NCBI RefSeq assembly: GCF_004208525.1
Contig: NZ_SGIT01000002.1
Coordinates: forward strand, 372,001-436,000
Direction: 5' to 3'
Origin: Sphingobacterium corticibacterium
GTDB lineage: Bacteria > Bacteroidota > Bacteroidia > Sphingobacteriales > Sphingobacteriaceae
DNA: 64,000 nucleotides
Below are positions 1 through 9,350 of the stretch, one piece after another (the stretch's first letter is position 1; each line of letters begins with the position of its first letter). The position numbers and the translations under genes were made by a program. A model generated the notes under the pieces. That model searched no databases. It saw only the letters and a list, made by a program, of their open reading frames with translations, and had not been told where the DNA came from.

Positions 1-1703
1 TACATATCTATTCCCGTGCCTATATGAAAGGCGATAGCGGCATACACCGTTATTGGATGTATCTCAGCCTGTTCTGCTTTGCAATGTTAGGATTAACCGT
101 TTCTCTCAATCTATTGCAATTATATATCTTTTGGGAATTGGTAGGTTTTGCTTCTTACTTGTTAATTGGCTTTTGGTTTACCAAAGAGACTGCTGCGCAA
201 GCCAATAAAAAAGCGTTCCTAATCAATAGAATCGGAGACATCGGCTTTCTCATTGGGATAGCCCTTGTTTATGCAAATTGCGGCACATTAGACCTGTCCA
301 CTTTGTTTGGCGAAACAAGCGTCCTATCATCTATTGATAAGAACACGTCTTGGGTTACCTTCGCAGGACTGGCGTTTTTCTTGGGCGCTATGGCAAAATC
401 GGCTCAGTTTCCATTACATATATGGCTACCCGATGCGATGGAGGGACCTACTGCGGTATCATCCCTTATCCATGCTGCGACGATGGTTGCAGCAGGTGTG
501 TTCCTACTATGCACCGTTTTTCCGCTATTTAACGAGACGGTTCTCTTAGTTATCACTATTATTGGTACACTTACTGCACTGTCCGCTGCTCTTTTCGCCT
601 TAGGGCAATATGATATTAAAAAAGTACTTGCCTTTTCGACCATCTCCCAGCTGGGTTTTATGATGGTAGGCGTGGGTATTGGTGCCTGGAATGCCGCGAT
701 GTTTCACCTCACCACACATGCCTTTTTTAAATGTTTACTGTTCCTCTCTGCAGGTGCGGTTATCCACGAAATGGCACATTTGAAAGCAAAAGCACAACTA
801 GCTATTGATCCACAGGATTTACGTCATATGGGCGGTTTAAGACATTTTATGCCGAAGACTTTTGTGTGTATGGTTATCGCTTCGTTATCCCTTGCGGGGT
901 TCCCACTCACGTCCGGTTATCTTTCTAAGGACAGCATTGTGATTACCGCATACGAATGGGCGAATCATCTCGGTGCAGCTTACATGTTAATCCCTATATT
1001 ATTGATTATCGTTAGTTTACTTACGGCCTTCTATATCGGTCGACTTATTTTCAAGACATTTTTTGGTTCTTTTAAATACCGTTCTCTTACCGCAGCAGGT
1101 ATCTCGTTCCATGAGGCACCGAAAGCTATGCTTATTCCGATGTTTTTCCTTGCTGCGGGCAGTCTATTCCCATTTTTCGGAATATCGTTAACCGATTATC
1201 ATAGTGCTTGGATTATGCATACATTGGAAACGGACAGCAGCTACCCCACCCTTGCGCAGGCTCATTTATTCATTCCTGCGCTGTTAACGGGAGGAGCAAT
1301 CTTGGTATGGCTTATCGGATGGAATTGGTATGTCAAACAGAAATATCCCTTATCGGAAAACAACGTATTGGTATATTTTGCCCATAAGCAAGGTTATATA
1401 AATGAGTTTAACGAACGCGTGTTTGTCAATGGAGTCATAAAACTAAGCCGTATACTATATACTTTCGACCGCTATGTGGTAGATGGACTTACCAAATTTT
1501 TCTCTTGGTTTGTACGTCAGCTTTCCGTGGTCGTTTATTGGTTTGACAAGCATATTGTCGATGGGTTGGTCAATTTAGCCGCTAACGCAACGTACTATAT
1601 CGGCCATCTTGTTCGGCATGTTCAAAATGGGCAGTTACAAACGTATTTGGGTTTTGCACTAACCATAGTTGTTTTGGGAATACTTTATCTGATAATTAAA
1701 TAG
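1..1703 (+). CDS. nuoL: NADH-quinone oxidoreductase subunit L (5' partial)
   Basis: Large antiporter-like membrane subunit of respiratory complex I, which takes part in proton pumping across the inner membrane. The reading frame is open to the left window edge (codons from base 3), and the residues before the first ATG at 24 continue the family pattern, so the start lies upstream. Visible hallmarks are the FWELVG helix with its conserved Glu, the AKSAQFPLHIWLPDAMEGP segment of the Proton_antipo_M domain with its Lys, and KKVLAFSTISQLG. The C-terminal third carries the lateral-helix region. The stop is 3 bases before nuoM, so the genes are co-transcribed. Confidence 0.95.
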   Translation, partial: HIYSRAYMKGDSGIHRYWMYLSLFCFAMLGLTVSLNLLQLYIFWELVGFASYLLIGFWFTKETAAQANKKAFLINRIGDIGFLIGIALVYANCGTLDLSTLFGETSVLSSIDKNTSWVTFAGLAFFLGAMAKSAQFPLHIWLPDAMEGPTAVSSLIHAATMVAAGVFLLCTVFPLFNETVLLVITIIGTLTALSAALFALGQYDIKKVLAFSTISQLGFMMVGVGIGAWNAAMFHLTTHAFFKCLLFLSAGAVIHEMAHLKAKAQLAIDPQDLRHMGGLRHFMPKTFVCMVIASLSLAGFPLTSGYLSKDSIVITAYEWANHLGAAYMLIPILLIIVSLLTAFYIGRLIFKTFFGSFKYRSLTAAGISFHEAPKAMLIPMFFLAAGSLFPFFGISLTDYHSAWIMHTLETDSSYPTLAQAHLFIPALLTGGAILVWLIGWNWYVKQKYPLSENNVLVYFAHKQGYINEFNERVFVNGVIKLSRILYTFDRYVVDGLTKFFSWFVRQLSVVVYWFDKHIVDGLVNLAANATYYIGHLVRHVQNGQLQTYLGFALTIVVLGILYLIIK

Positions 1704-1706
1704 AAA

Positions 1707-3311
1707 ATGGGCTTGTTATCCATATTGATATTTTTACCACTTGTTGCTACGTTGCTGATTTTGGTCTTGCCCACATCAGCCAAAGCAACCTATAAATACA
1801 TCGCATTAGGTTTCACCTTTCTGCAATTCGGGCTTTCACTTTATCTCTACGGAAATTTTGAAGCATCATTGGGCGGTATTCAACAGCTAGAGGCTTACCA
1901 ATTTGTGGAACAGCTGTCGTGGATACGCATGGACTTAGGTGCCATCGGAAAACTAGAGATTGACTATCTCGTCGGTGTAGACGGGATTTCCTTACCTCTT
2001 ATCGTGCTAAGCACATTGGTTATGCTGATGGGCGTAGGTGCTTCGTGGAACATAGATAAAAGTCCGAAGGGGTATTTTGCCTTATTAATGATACTGAATA
2101 CGGCCGTGATGGGTATTTTCTCCGCGCTGGACTTCTTCCTATTCTATGTATTTTACGAAGTGATGCTGCTCCCTCTTTATTTCCTCATTGGCATATGGGG
2201 AGGAGAACGCCGTGAATATGCCGCTATCAAGTTCTTTATCTATACTTTGTTGGGGTCGGTACTCATGCTTTTGGTTATCGTCGGGCTTTATTTCTCGGTC
2301 ATCAACCCGGTAACAGGAGCGCATACATTCAATATGCTGCACATGATGAATCCCGCCAACTATGTGGACGGTTCTTTCTTTGCTTATATTGCCAACTATC
2401 ATGATATCTTCGGCATACCAGCTCGTCTGATCGGATTTATTGTCTTATTTTTCGCCTTTGCCATTAAAGTACCGATTGTTCCATTACACACCTGGCTACC
2501 TGATGCACACGTAGAAGCACCCACGCCGGTCTCTATTATTCTTGCCGGTATATTGTTGAAAATAGGCGGATATGGGATTATCCGGGTCTGTTACAGCATT
2601 TTTCCCGATATCGCGGCTACTACTAATTGGTGGCTCGCATTGATTGGCGTCGTATCCATATTATATGGCGCATTGAATGCATTGGCACAAAAGGATCTAA
2701 AACGCATGATCGCCTATTCTTCGGTATCACATATGGGATTCGTACTACTGGGAATCGCCTCCTTAACCGCAGAGGGAGTATCGGGTGCTATGTTCCAAAT
2801 GGTTTCCCACGGATTCCTCAGTGCTGCGTTGTTTTTCTTGGTTGGCGTCCTATACGATCGCGTACACGACCGTTATATTTATAATTTCCGCGGACTTGCT
2901 TCACTTATGCCCAAGTATACCGCTTATGTGGCTATCGCATTTTTTGCTTCCTTGGGGCTGCCCGGTTTCTCTGCTTTCATTGGAGAGGCCTTCGTCATTA
3001 TTGGGGCGTTCAATGCAGAAAGCATGACGACAGGTGTACCTCGTTGGATGGCGATAGGTGGTTCTATCGGTATACTATTAAGTGCAGCGTACTTCTTATG
3101 GACGTTACAACGCATGTTTTTCGGACAGACACGCCTACAAGGTGGACAAGTATGGAAAGAAGCCCTCACTGATTTAAACACCCGTGAACAAGTAATCTTG
3201 TTTCCGGCACTTGCCCTGGCCTTACTGCTAGGCATTATGCCGTCCCTTATATTTAGCAATCTCAATGCTTCGGTACTGCAACTTATTGATTTAATACAAC
3301 CCTACTTATAA
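1707..3311 (+). CDS. nuoM: NADH-quinone oxidoreductase subunit M
   Basis: Second antiporter-like proton-channel subunit of complex I, 534 residues and about 14 membrane helices. The conserved Glu in FYEVMLLPLYFLIG (about residue 151) and Lys in FAIKVPIVPLHTWLPDAHVEAPTP (about residue 254) are present, as is KDLKRMIAYSSVSHMG. Length is normal for the family. It starts 3 bases after nuoL and ends 13 bases before nuoN, the usual order L-M-N. Confidence 0.96.
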   Translation: MGLLSILIFLPLVATLLILVLPTSAKATYKYIALGFTFLQFGLSLYLYGNFEASLGGIQQLEAYQFVEQLSWIRMDLGAIGKLEIDYLVGVDGISLPLIVLSTLVMLMGVGASWNIDKSPKGYFALLMILNTAVMGIFSALDFFLFYVFYEVMLLPLYFLIGIWGGERREYAAIKFFIYTLLGSVLMLLVIVGLYFSVINPVTGAHTFNMLHMMNPANYVDGSFFAYIANYHDIFGIPARLIGFIVLFFAFAIKVPIVPLHTWLPDAHVEAPTPVSIILAGILLKIGGYGIIRVCYSIFPDIAATTNWWLALIGVVSILYGALNALAQKDLKRMIAYSSVSHMGFVLLGIASLTAEGVSGAMFQMVSHGFLSAALFFLVGVLYDRVHDRYIYNFRGLASLMPKYTAYVAIAFFASLGLPGFSAFIGEAFVIIGAFNAESMTTGVPRWMAIGGSIGILLSAAYFLWTLQRMFFGQTRLQGGQVWKEALTDLNTREQVILFPALALALLLGIMPSLIFSNLNASVLQLIDLIQPYL

Positions 3312-3324
3312 AGTTAAGCATAAC

Positions 3325-4788
3325 GTGAACGTATCCATACCCAACATACTCGACCAAATTATCGCTTCCGTTCCACTTTTTAAACCGGAACTAGCTCTAA
3401 TTATCGGTTTTATTGTGTGCATCTTCACAGCCCTTTTCTTAGAGAAACGTTGGAGGAACAGTACGTTTATCGGCTGTATAGTTACACTGGGGTTTTCATT
3501 GTACTATCTCATCGGACAATTATCTACAACCGCAACAGGCTTCTCCGGCATGTGGTTGGTCGATACCTGGAGCACATACGCCCGCCTTGTAGTTCTATGT
3601 AGCACCGTCATTATCGCTATATTCTTGCAACAACAACATTCAAAAAACAATGGTGATGTGTATAGCATACTGATAGCTGCCACCTTAGGCATGCACGTAT
3701 TAAGTAGCACAAGCCATTGGTTAATGGCATTCATCGGTATAGAAATGGTTTCTATTGCTTCCTATATATTGGTGGGTTATTTTTCCCAAAACAAAACCCA
3801 ATCAGAAGCTGCCATGAAATATGTCCTTTTCGGATCGGTGTGTGCTGCAGTGATGCTTTACGGGCTTTCGCTTGTTTACGGGCTGACGGGCAATCTAGAT
3901 TTTCAGTCGGCCGAGCACCTACAAGGGTTGATGGATGCCCCGGAGGCGATTATTACGTTGGCTTTGCTTTTTGTGTTTGCCGGTATCGGATTTAAACTCA
4001 GCTTTGTCCCCTTTCATGTATGGAGTCCCGACGTTTATCAAGGTGCACCTACAGCCATTACCGCTTTTCTATCCACTATCCCTAAAATAGGTGCTATCAT
4101 ATTATTTGCTCGTCTCTACCAATCATGGTCGTCCACGGCATTTTACTTTTCCGAATTAAGCACTTGGTTTATTACCATCGTGGCCATCGTCACCATGCTC
4201 GTGGGCAATCTCGCTGCACTTCGACAGCAGGACGTCAAACGGATGATGGCCTATTCGTCCATCGGGCATACGGGTTTACTACTCATGGCTGTATTTGCCT
4301 ATCAAGATTTGAACAGCTATTTGCTATTCTACATCGTAGCCTATGTATTGATGAATCTAGCCACTTTTATCTTTATCGATCAAATAGAACAACAAACAGG
4401 GTCTACATCCCTTCTTTCTTACACAGGTCTGGGCAAGAAAATGCCGATATTGTTTACGGCGTTTACGTTAGTTGCGATCTCGCTTATTGGCATCCCCCCA
4501 ACTGTAGGGTTTGTAGCAAAACTGATGGTGTTTACCTCCACTTTTTCCGTCTTTCAATCTTCCGGCGATACCGGTGCACTCCTTTTGCTTATTATCGGTG
4601 CACTTACGTCAGCTATCTCACTGTTTTTCTATTTTAAGATTCCATTATATGCATTTCTGCGTAATAGTGACCAACCTGTCATACTTAAGAAGCAGTTTGG
4701 TGTGCTGCTGGTGATAGCCTATATCTTAACGGTATTGGTTATTTTATTTGGAATATTCCCAAACTGGGTGATGCAGGTATTAGCGTAA
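3325..4788 (+). CDS. nuoN: NADH-quinone oxidoreductase subunit N
   Basis: Third antiporter-like subunit of complex I, 487 residues. The Glu in FIGIEMVSIASYILVG (about residue 140), the Lys in GIGFKLSFVPFHVWSPDVYQGAP (about 224) and DVKRMMAYSSIGHTG are all present. The start codon is GTG at 3325: the N-terminal residues fit the family and there is no in-frame ATG between the nuoM stop and the first conserved helices. It is the last gene of the operon visible here; the next gene has its own promoter-like element. Confidence 0.95.
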   Translation: MNVSIPNILDQIIASVPLFKPELALIIGFIVCIFTALFLEKRWRNSTFIGCIVTLGFSLYYLIGQLSTTATGFSGMWLVDTWSTYARLVVLCSTVIIAIFLQQQHSKNNGDVYSILIAATLGMHVLSSTSHWLMAFIGIEMVSIASYILVGYFSQNKTQSEAAMKYVLFGSVCAAVMLYGLSLVYGLTGNLDFQSAEHLQGLMDAPEAIITLALLFVFAGIGFKLSFVPFHVWSPDVYQGAPTAITAFLSTIPKIGAIILFARLYQSWSSTAFYFSELSTWFITIVAIVTMLVGNLAALRQQDVKRMMAYSSIGHTGLLLMAVFAYQDLNSYLLFYIVAYVLMNLATFIFIDQIEQQTGSTSLLSYTGLGKKMPILFTAFTLVAISLIGIPPTVGFVAKLMVFTSTFSVFQSSGDTGALLLLIIGALTSAISLFFYFKIPLYAFLRNSDQPVILKKQFGVLLVIAYILTVLVILFGIFPNWVMQVLA

Positions 4789-4806
4789 AAGAACAAAAGA
4801 AAATAT

Positions 4807-4814
4807 TATCTTTG
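4807..4814 (+). promoter_or_regulatory. Bacteroidota -7 promoter element (TATCTTTG)
   Basis: Matches the Bacteroidota sigma-A -7 consensus TAnnTTTG and ends 5 bases before the ATG of the DUF4254 gene, so transcription would begin at or near the start codon. No clear TTTG -33 element is visible at the usual spacing, so this is a motif match only. Confidence 0.4.
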
Positions 4815-4819
4815 CTGTT

Positions 4820-5425
4820 ATGATCAGCGCAATTGCTAATACTATATTTCAACTTGTCATCGAGGATTATCATCGTTATGATGAGATCGACCATCCTATG
4901 GAAAATCCATACGATCGTCAGTCATTGGAACATCTATTGTATCGAAAATGTTGGATAGACACCGCGCAGTGGCACATGGAAGACGTCGTCCGCAATCCGG
5001 ATATTACCCCAGAAGAAGGGTTAAACTGGAAGCGACGTATCGACAAACAAAACCAGATACGTACGGACACGGTAGAATATATCGACAGTTTTTATTTACA
5101 GCAGTATAGTGATGTGCAAGTAAAAGAGGATGCCCGTATCAATACCGAAAGCCCAGCTTGGGCTATCGACAGGCTATCCATTTTGGCATTGAAGATATAC
5201 CACATGGAGGTCGAAACTAGTCGTATCGATGTGGACCAAGCACACATTGCCTCTTGTAAGTCAAAATTAAACGTCTTACTAGAACAACGTAAAGACCTAT
5301 CACAAAGCATCGATGAGCTACTTACCGATATCGCCGCGGGAAATAAATACATGAAAGTGTACAAACAGATGAAAATGTATAACGACCCATCGTTGAATCC
5401 GGTCCTTTACAAAAAAACACCATAG
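4820..5425 (+). CDS. DUF4254 domain protein
   Basis: A 201-residue soluble protein without signal peptide. The DUF4254 pattern is clear: ...VIEDYHRYDEIDHPMENPY near the N-terminus, LLYRKCWIDTAQWHMEDVVR, DPxI-type spacing, and NTESPAWAIDRLSILALKIYHM in the middle, followed by a helical C-terminus. The biochemical function of DUF4254 is unknown to me. In Bacteroidota it commonly lies next to GT9 and other LPS glycosyltransferase genes, as here (5 bases before a GT9 gene), which suggests a role in LPS core assembly; that is inference from context. Confidence 0.85.
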   Translation: MISAIANTIFQLVIEDYHRYDEIDHPMENPYDRQSLEHLLYRKCWIDTAQWHMEDVVRNPDITPEEGLNWKRRIDKQNQIRTDTVEYIDSFYLQQYSDVQVKEDARINTESPAWAIDRLSILALKIYHMEVETSRIDVDQAHIASCKSKLNVLLEQRKDLSQSIDELLTDIAAGNKYMKVYKQMKMYNDPSLNPVLYKKTP

Positions 5426-5430
5426 GGAAC

Positions 5431-6450
5431 ATGAAAAAAGTCCGGGTATTGGTTATACGCTTCTCGGCAATGGGAGATGTGGCTATGGTAGCTTCTGTCT
5501 TGCGAGAGCTTAGCGCTCAACATAAGCAGATAGAACTCATCATGGTAAGCCGTCCGCAGTTTGCTGCATTTTTTGAAGGCATTCCTAATCTTATCTTCCA
5601 TCCCATCTTTCCGGATCATCAACATAAAGGCCCCAAGGGGCTATGGCGACTTTTTAACGAGCTCAAAAAATATGAAATTGACTATGTAGCCGATCTGCAT
5701 AACAATATCCGCTCACGCATTCTCACGCTATTTTTTAAAACGGCGGGCTATCATCTAGCTATACTCGATAAAGCGCGCCATCGAAAAAAAGAGCTGACCA
5801 GAAAAAGACATAAGATTTTCAAACCACTACGTACTACCGTGGAGCGCTATGCTGACGTATTCCGAGCACTCGGATTTTCATTAAAATTAAACCACCACCA
5901 GCTACAGCGAGAAGAACGCCCCGTACCCGAGGATTACCACACTTCATTAACATCTGAAACCATTAAAATCGGTATCGCTCCATTTGCCCAGCATCCTTAC
6001 AAAGTATGGACGCTAAGTCATTGGGATACTATTTTCAAAACATTTCCAGCTTCTGCCTATACTTTTTTCATCTTCGGTGGTGGAAAACAGGAGTTAGAAA
6101 CGGCAGCAACATGGAGTGCGCAATATCCACATGTATACAACACCATTGGCCAATTGGGATTAACGGGCGAGCTTGATCTCATAAGTCACTTAAACGTGAT
6201 GATCAGCATGGATTCTTCCGGTATGCATATGGCCTCTTTAGTGGGCACACGCTGTATATCAATATGGGGAGCAACACATCCCTATGCAGGCTTCTTGGGA
6301 TATGGACAATCTACAGCAGATTGCATTCAGGTAGAACATCCCAATCGCCCTAGTTCCATATATGGAAACAAATCCTGTATTTGTAACGGTATAGAAGCTA
6401 TTGAGTTAGTAACACCCCAGATGGTTGTGGATAAGATTCGCAGCTTATAA
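5431..6450 (+). CDS. Glycosyltransferase family 9 (heptosyltransferase-like)
   Basis: A 339-residue GT-B enzyme of the LPS heptosyltransferase family. The N-terminus VLVIRFSAMGDVAMVASVLREL is the typical GT9 opening, and the C-terminal domain has DLISHLNVMISMDSSGMHMASLVGTRCISIWGATHP, the nucleotide-sugar binding part. Many lysines and arginines around residues 100-140 suit inner-membrane association. It would transfer heptose or a related sugar to lipid A-core in the cytoplasm. It follows the DUF4254 gene by 5 bases, so the two form an operon. The exact sugar cannot be read from the sequence. Confidence 0.9.
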   Translation: MKKVRVLVIRFSAMGDVAMVASVLRELSAQHKQIELIMVSRPQFAAFFEGIPNLIFHPIFPDHQHKGPKGLWRLFNELKKYEIDYVADLHNNIRSRILTLFFKTAGYHLAILDKARHRKKELTRKRHKIFKPLRTTVERYADVFRALGFSLKLNHHQLQREERPVPEDYHTSLTSETIKIGIAPFAQHPYKVWTLSHWDTIFKTFPASAYTFFIFGGGKQELETAATWSAQYPHVYNTIGQLGLTGELDLISHLNVMISMDSSGMHMASLVGTRCISIWGATHPYAGFLGYGQSTADCIQVEHPNRPSSIYGNKSCICNGIEAIELVTPQMVVDKIRSL

Positions 6451-6462
6451 AGCACGGTATCC

Positions 6463-7230
6463 TCAAGGTGTTTGAGTATATAAAAAGAAACGCTTCTTCT
6501 TTCCGAATGTATAAGCTAGCTGGGACACCAGGATTAATGGCGTGCGCTCTATTTTTCTGGACAACGACCGCCAATAATAAGCCAAATTCTTCTTTTTATT
6601 CCCCCAGGAATCCTCCCACCAGTGGATGGCCAGCGTATTTGGGGTGACACAACTTTCATGGAATGTTTCCATCCACGAAAAGGGATAAAAATAATCTTTC
6701 GTGAGGACGAGTACATCCGTTAATCGTTGGGTTTTATAGGTATCCACGCCATATTTATTCATCAACACTTCTGTCGAAACAACAGGGGCAGCCATAGGGT
6801 GATATTTCATACGCTGCAGCTTTTCGGTCTCTTGCAAGCAAAGTTCTATAAAGCTATTTCCTGGCTCACATCCGATAACGGCCGTATTAAACGGAAATTT
6901 CGACACACCGATTTCTGTCTGAAACCCGATGAATGCTTTTTCGTTAAGCAAACTATCAAAGGCTTTTATCACCTCCACATCGGTATCGAAATAAATTCCC
7001 CCTCGTTTAAACAACACATACAAACGCATATAATCAGCGATAAATGCCCATCGCTTCTGCTTGTATAAGATTTTCAGAAAAGGCATGCTGTCAAATGGTG
7101 TATTGGATTCGTCCCATCTTATAATTTCATAATCCGGCAGAAACGTTTCCCACGATTTAATACACTTTTGAATGGTTTCACTATATTTCCCACCCCCATA
7201 CCAACAAAAATGAATTATTTTAGGAATCAT
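6463..7230 (-). CDS. Glycosyltransferase with TcdA/TcdB-type DXD domain (Gly_transf_sug)
   Basis: Begins MIPKIIHFCWYGGG, the classic opening of the Gly_transf_sug family (capsule/LPS mannosyl- and galactosyltransferases), and carries the metal-binding DXD in GGIYFDTDVEVIK. About 255 residues, normal for the family. I start it at 7230 because the homologous N-terminus begins there; an in-frame ATG 20 codons upstream adds unrelated residues. It is on the opposite strand to its neighbours and converges on the GT9 gene with a 12-base gap. Confidence 0.85.
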   Translation of the reverse strand: MIPKIIHFCWYGGGKYSETIQKCIKSWETFLPDYEIIRWDESNTPFDSMPFLKILYKQKRWAFIADYMRLYVLFKRGGIYFDTDVEVIKAFDSLLNEKAFIGFQTEIGVSKFPFNTAVIGCEPGNSFIELCLQETEKLQRMKYHPMAAPVVSTEVLMNKYGVDTYKTQRLTDVLVLTKDYFYPFSWMETFHESCVTPNTLAIHWWEDSWGNKKKNLAYYWRSLSRKIERTPLILVSQLAYTFGKKKRFFLYTQTP

Positions 7231-7327
7231 CGTTTTACTTTCTAATTTATTTATCTTTGCCCACACGTAGACAAAATGCATAGCATTCACGAACCAAATG
7301 CATTGAGCTCATCCATGCTGTTAAAAA

Positions 7328-7335
7328 CAAAGATA
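7328..7335 (-). promoter_or_regulatory. -7 promoter element (TATCTTTG, minus strand)
   Basis: A perfect TAnnTTTG on the minus strand, about 100 bases before the start at 7230. A second perfect TATCTTTG lies on the plus strand at 7252-7259, pointing at the gene starting at 7391. If both are used, the two transcripts overlap for roughly 60 bases. No convincing -33 partner is visible for either. Confidence 0.3.
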
Positions 7336-7390
7336 AATGAATACTATGAATAATGCCTAAAGAAAAAATTATCACGCGTAATTTAATAAT

Positions 7391-8146
7391 ATGGGGATAA
7401 GCGGACTGGTTATCACATTCAACGAAGAGAAGTACATCGAAAAATGTATAGTAGGTTTACAGAAAGTCTGTGATGAAATCATCATTATAGACTCTAATAG
7501 CCAAGACGAAACTGTCGAAATCGCTACCTCTCTGGGAGCAACCGTTATTTCTCAGCCTTTTTTGGGAGACGGTCCACAACGAACCTTTGGACTTCAATTC
7601 TGCCAGCACGATTGGATACTGAATGTGGATACAGACGAGTTTTTGGACAAGGACTGTTTTCCATTTTTTGAAAAAAAAGAATATCTCCAACTCCCTTATG
7701 ATGCCTATAGTTTCAAAAGAAGGAATTTTCTAAAAGATAAAGAGATAAATTTTGCGGATTGGTACCCGGATTATGCTTGTCGTTTTTTTAATAAAAACAC
7801 CGCCCACCCCTCTTCCCATCATGTACATCAGCGCGTCGTCGCCACTAATCTCCACAAATCCGACATGCATTTAATACATTATGCTTGGGATAGTTTCCAT
7901 CAATTGATTGCCAAAAAAAACCAATACACCGATTGGCAAGTGGCAGAATTTATCAAAAAAGAAAAAAAAGTAAATACCTTTTCACCTGTTATACATGGTG
8001 CTACAGCGTTCTTTAAAGCCTATTTTTTAAAAAAAGGTATATTTCATGGTATAGATGGTGTAACGTTTTCGTTAATTCAATCGTTTTTCTCTTATATGAA
8101 GTATGCGAAGATGTTGGAAGTACAACGCAACCAACGTAAAATATAG
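7391..8146 (+). CDS. Glycosyltransferase family 2, WaaE/KdtX-like
   Basis: A 251-residue GT2 enzyme. ISGLVITFNEEKYIEKCI, then IIIIDSNSQDETVEIA, and the DXD-like VDTDEFLD are the three standard blocks of the beta-1,4-glucosyltransferase (WaaE) type that decorates the LPS inner core. The C-terminus is lysine-rich with short hydrophobic stretches, fitting peripheral membrane attachment. It opens the main rightward block of glycosyltransferases. Confidence 0.87.
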   Translation: MGISGLVITFNEEKYIEKCIVGLQKVCDEIIIIDSNSQDETVEIATSLGATVISQPFLGDGPQRTFGLQFCQHDWILNVDTDEFLDKDCFPFFEKKEYLQLPYDAYSFKRRNFLKDKEINFADWYPDYACRFFNKNTAHPSSHHVHQRVVATNLHKSDMHLIHYAWDSFHQLIAKKNQYTDWQVAEFIKKEKKVNTFSPVIHGATAFFKAYFLKKGIFHGIDGVTFSLIQSFFSYMKYAKMLEVQRNQRKI

Positions 8147-8220
8147 AGGTGGCATATATTTTGCACAATAATACTTCATTTTTAAGGATGTAGATTAAGA
8201 TAGGGACTAAACACGACTAT

Positions 8221-9318
8221 ATGGCATATACTTTACCCACGATTAAACAGAGTACGAAACCTGCAAAAAACAAAAAAGCTGTAGCGTTATGTGTAGATAA
8301 TGCGTATTTACCTTATGCTTCTTTTGTTTCGGGCCAGATTTTGGAAAAAGAGAAGCAGCGTGATTTCGACATTGTGATCTGTCTACCGGACACAGAAAAA
8401 CTCCCGGTATCAATCCATGAAGATATACGTTATTGCACTGTTGATTTTTCAGCTATCAATGAACTCCCTGTTGGTCGCCTCTCATCAGCAACCTATCACA
8501 AGATATTTCTGCCCAGCATTTTTAAAGATCAATATGAGCAGATATTGTATCTAGATGCCGATGTTTACATAAATGCACCTTGCATTTCACAAATTTTAGA
8601 CAGTAATAAAGACGGAAAGGGGTTGATGATGGCCATCGATATATCGGAGATCGAGCGCAAATCGGGCTTCAATTTCCACAATGCTTACCTAAATCGATAT
8701 ATTGCGCTAAAACATCAGTACAGAAATGCAGGCGTCATTTTATTTAATACCAAGCGTTTGCTCAAGATAGACTATTTGACGCAAATGATGGACTATGCGA
8801 AAAAGCATAGACATAAACTTTTACGGCACGATCAAACTTTGATCAACACCGTGCTTCATGACGAAATTGGATCTCTATCCTTTTTGTATAACTATCAGCT
8901 TATCGACACAACTATACCTTTATTAGAAGAATTTCAGCCTAAAATCCTACATTTTGTAGGGGAGCTCAAACCATGGAATACAGAAGAAGGCTTTATCGGC
9001 TCATTCCATACGGAATATGAGCACTACATCGGACAACATTTCCCTGCTCACCAGATTGACTCCAAAACAGAATTTGAGTTGAAGTTTGAGAGCCGTAAGA
9101 AAAAACGTAAATACAAGAATGTTGTTCGTGAGCAGCTGTCGCTAGGCGTATTTATCGGTAAAGAAAAGCTAAAGCATGTGCTTTCTTTCTTCGACGAGGA
9201 GTCTCCGGACAATGTGATGAATAACCCTAAAATACGCCGGATCCTGTCACGGTTCAGAAGTACGATTGACACCTCTATTTATGAGTGCGAAATAGGTGCT
9301 TCGAGAGGTGTATTATAA
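8221..9318 (+). CDS. Glycosyltransferase family 8
   Basis: A 365-residue enzyme of the LPS galactosyl/glucosyltransferase type. AVALCVDNAYLPYASFVSGQIL begins the GT8 fold, ILYLDADVYINAPCI holds the DXD motif (DAD) that binds UDP-sugar and metal, and HDQTLINTVL with ILHFVGELKPW are the later conserved blocks. A basic C-terminal stretch (SRKKKRKYKNV) probably contacts the membrane. It lies 74 bases after the WaaE-like gene. Confidence 0.88.
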   Translation: MAYTLPTIKQSTKPAKNKKAVALCVDNAYLPYASFVSGQILEKEKQRDFDIVICLPDTEKLPVSIHEDIRYCTVDFSAINELPVGRLSSATYHKIFLPSIFKDQYEQILYLDADVYINAPCISQILDSNKDGKGLMMAIDISEIERKSGFNFHNAYLNRYIALKHQYRNAGVILFNTKRLLKIDYLTQMMDYAKKHRHKLLRHDQTLINTVLHDEIGSLSFLYNYQLIDTTIPLLEEFQPKILHFVGELKPWNTEEGFIGSFHTEYEHYIGQHFPAHQIDSKTEFELKFESRKKKRKYKNVVREQLSLGVFIGKEKLKHVLSFFDEESPDNVMNNPKIRRILSRFRSTIDTSIYECEIGASRGVL

Positions 9319-9350
9319 TTTCTCCTGTCAAATAAGATAAAGGCTTTTAC

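Noticed and set aside
4125..4637. A 170-codon plus-strand frame within nuoN
   Set aside because: It overlaps the conserved nuoN sequence in another frame, is cysteine/histidine-rich without pattern, and has no independent start context.
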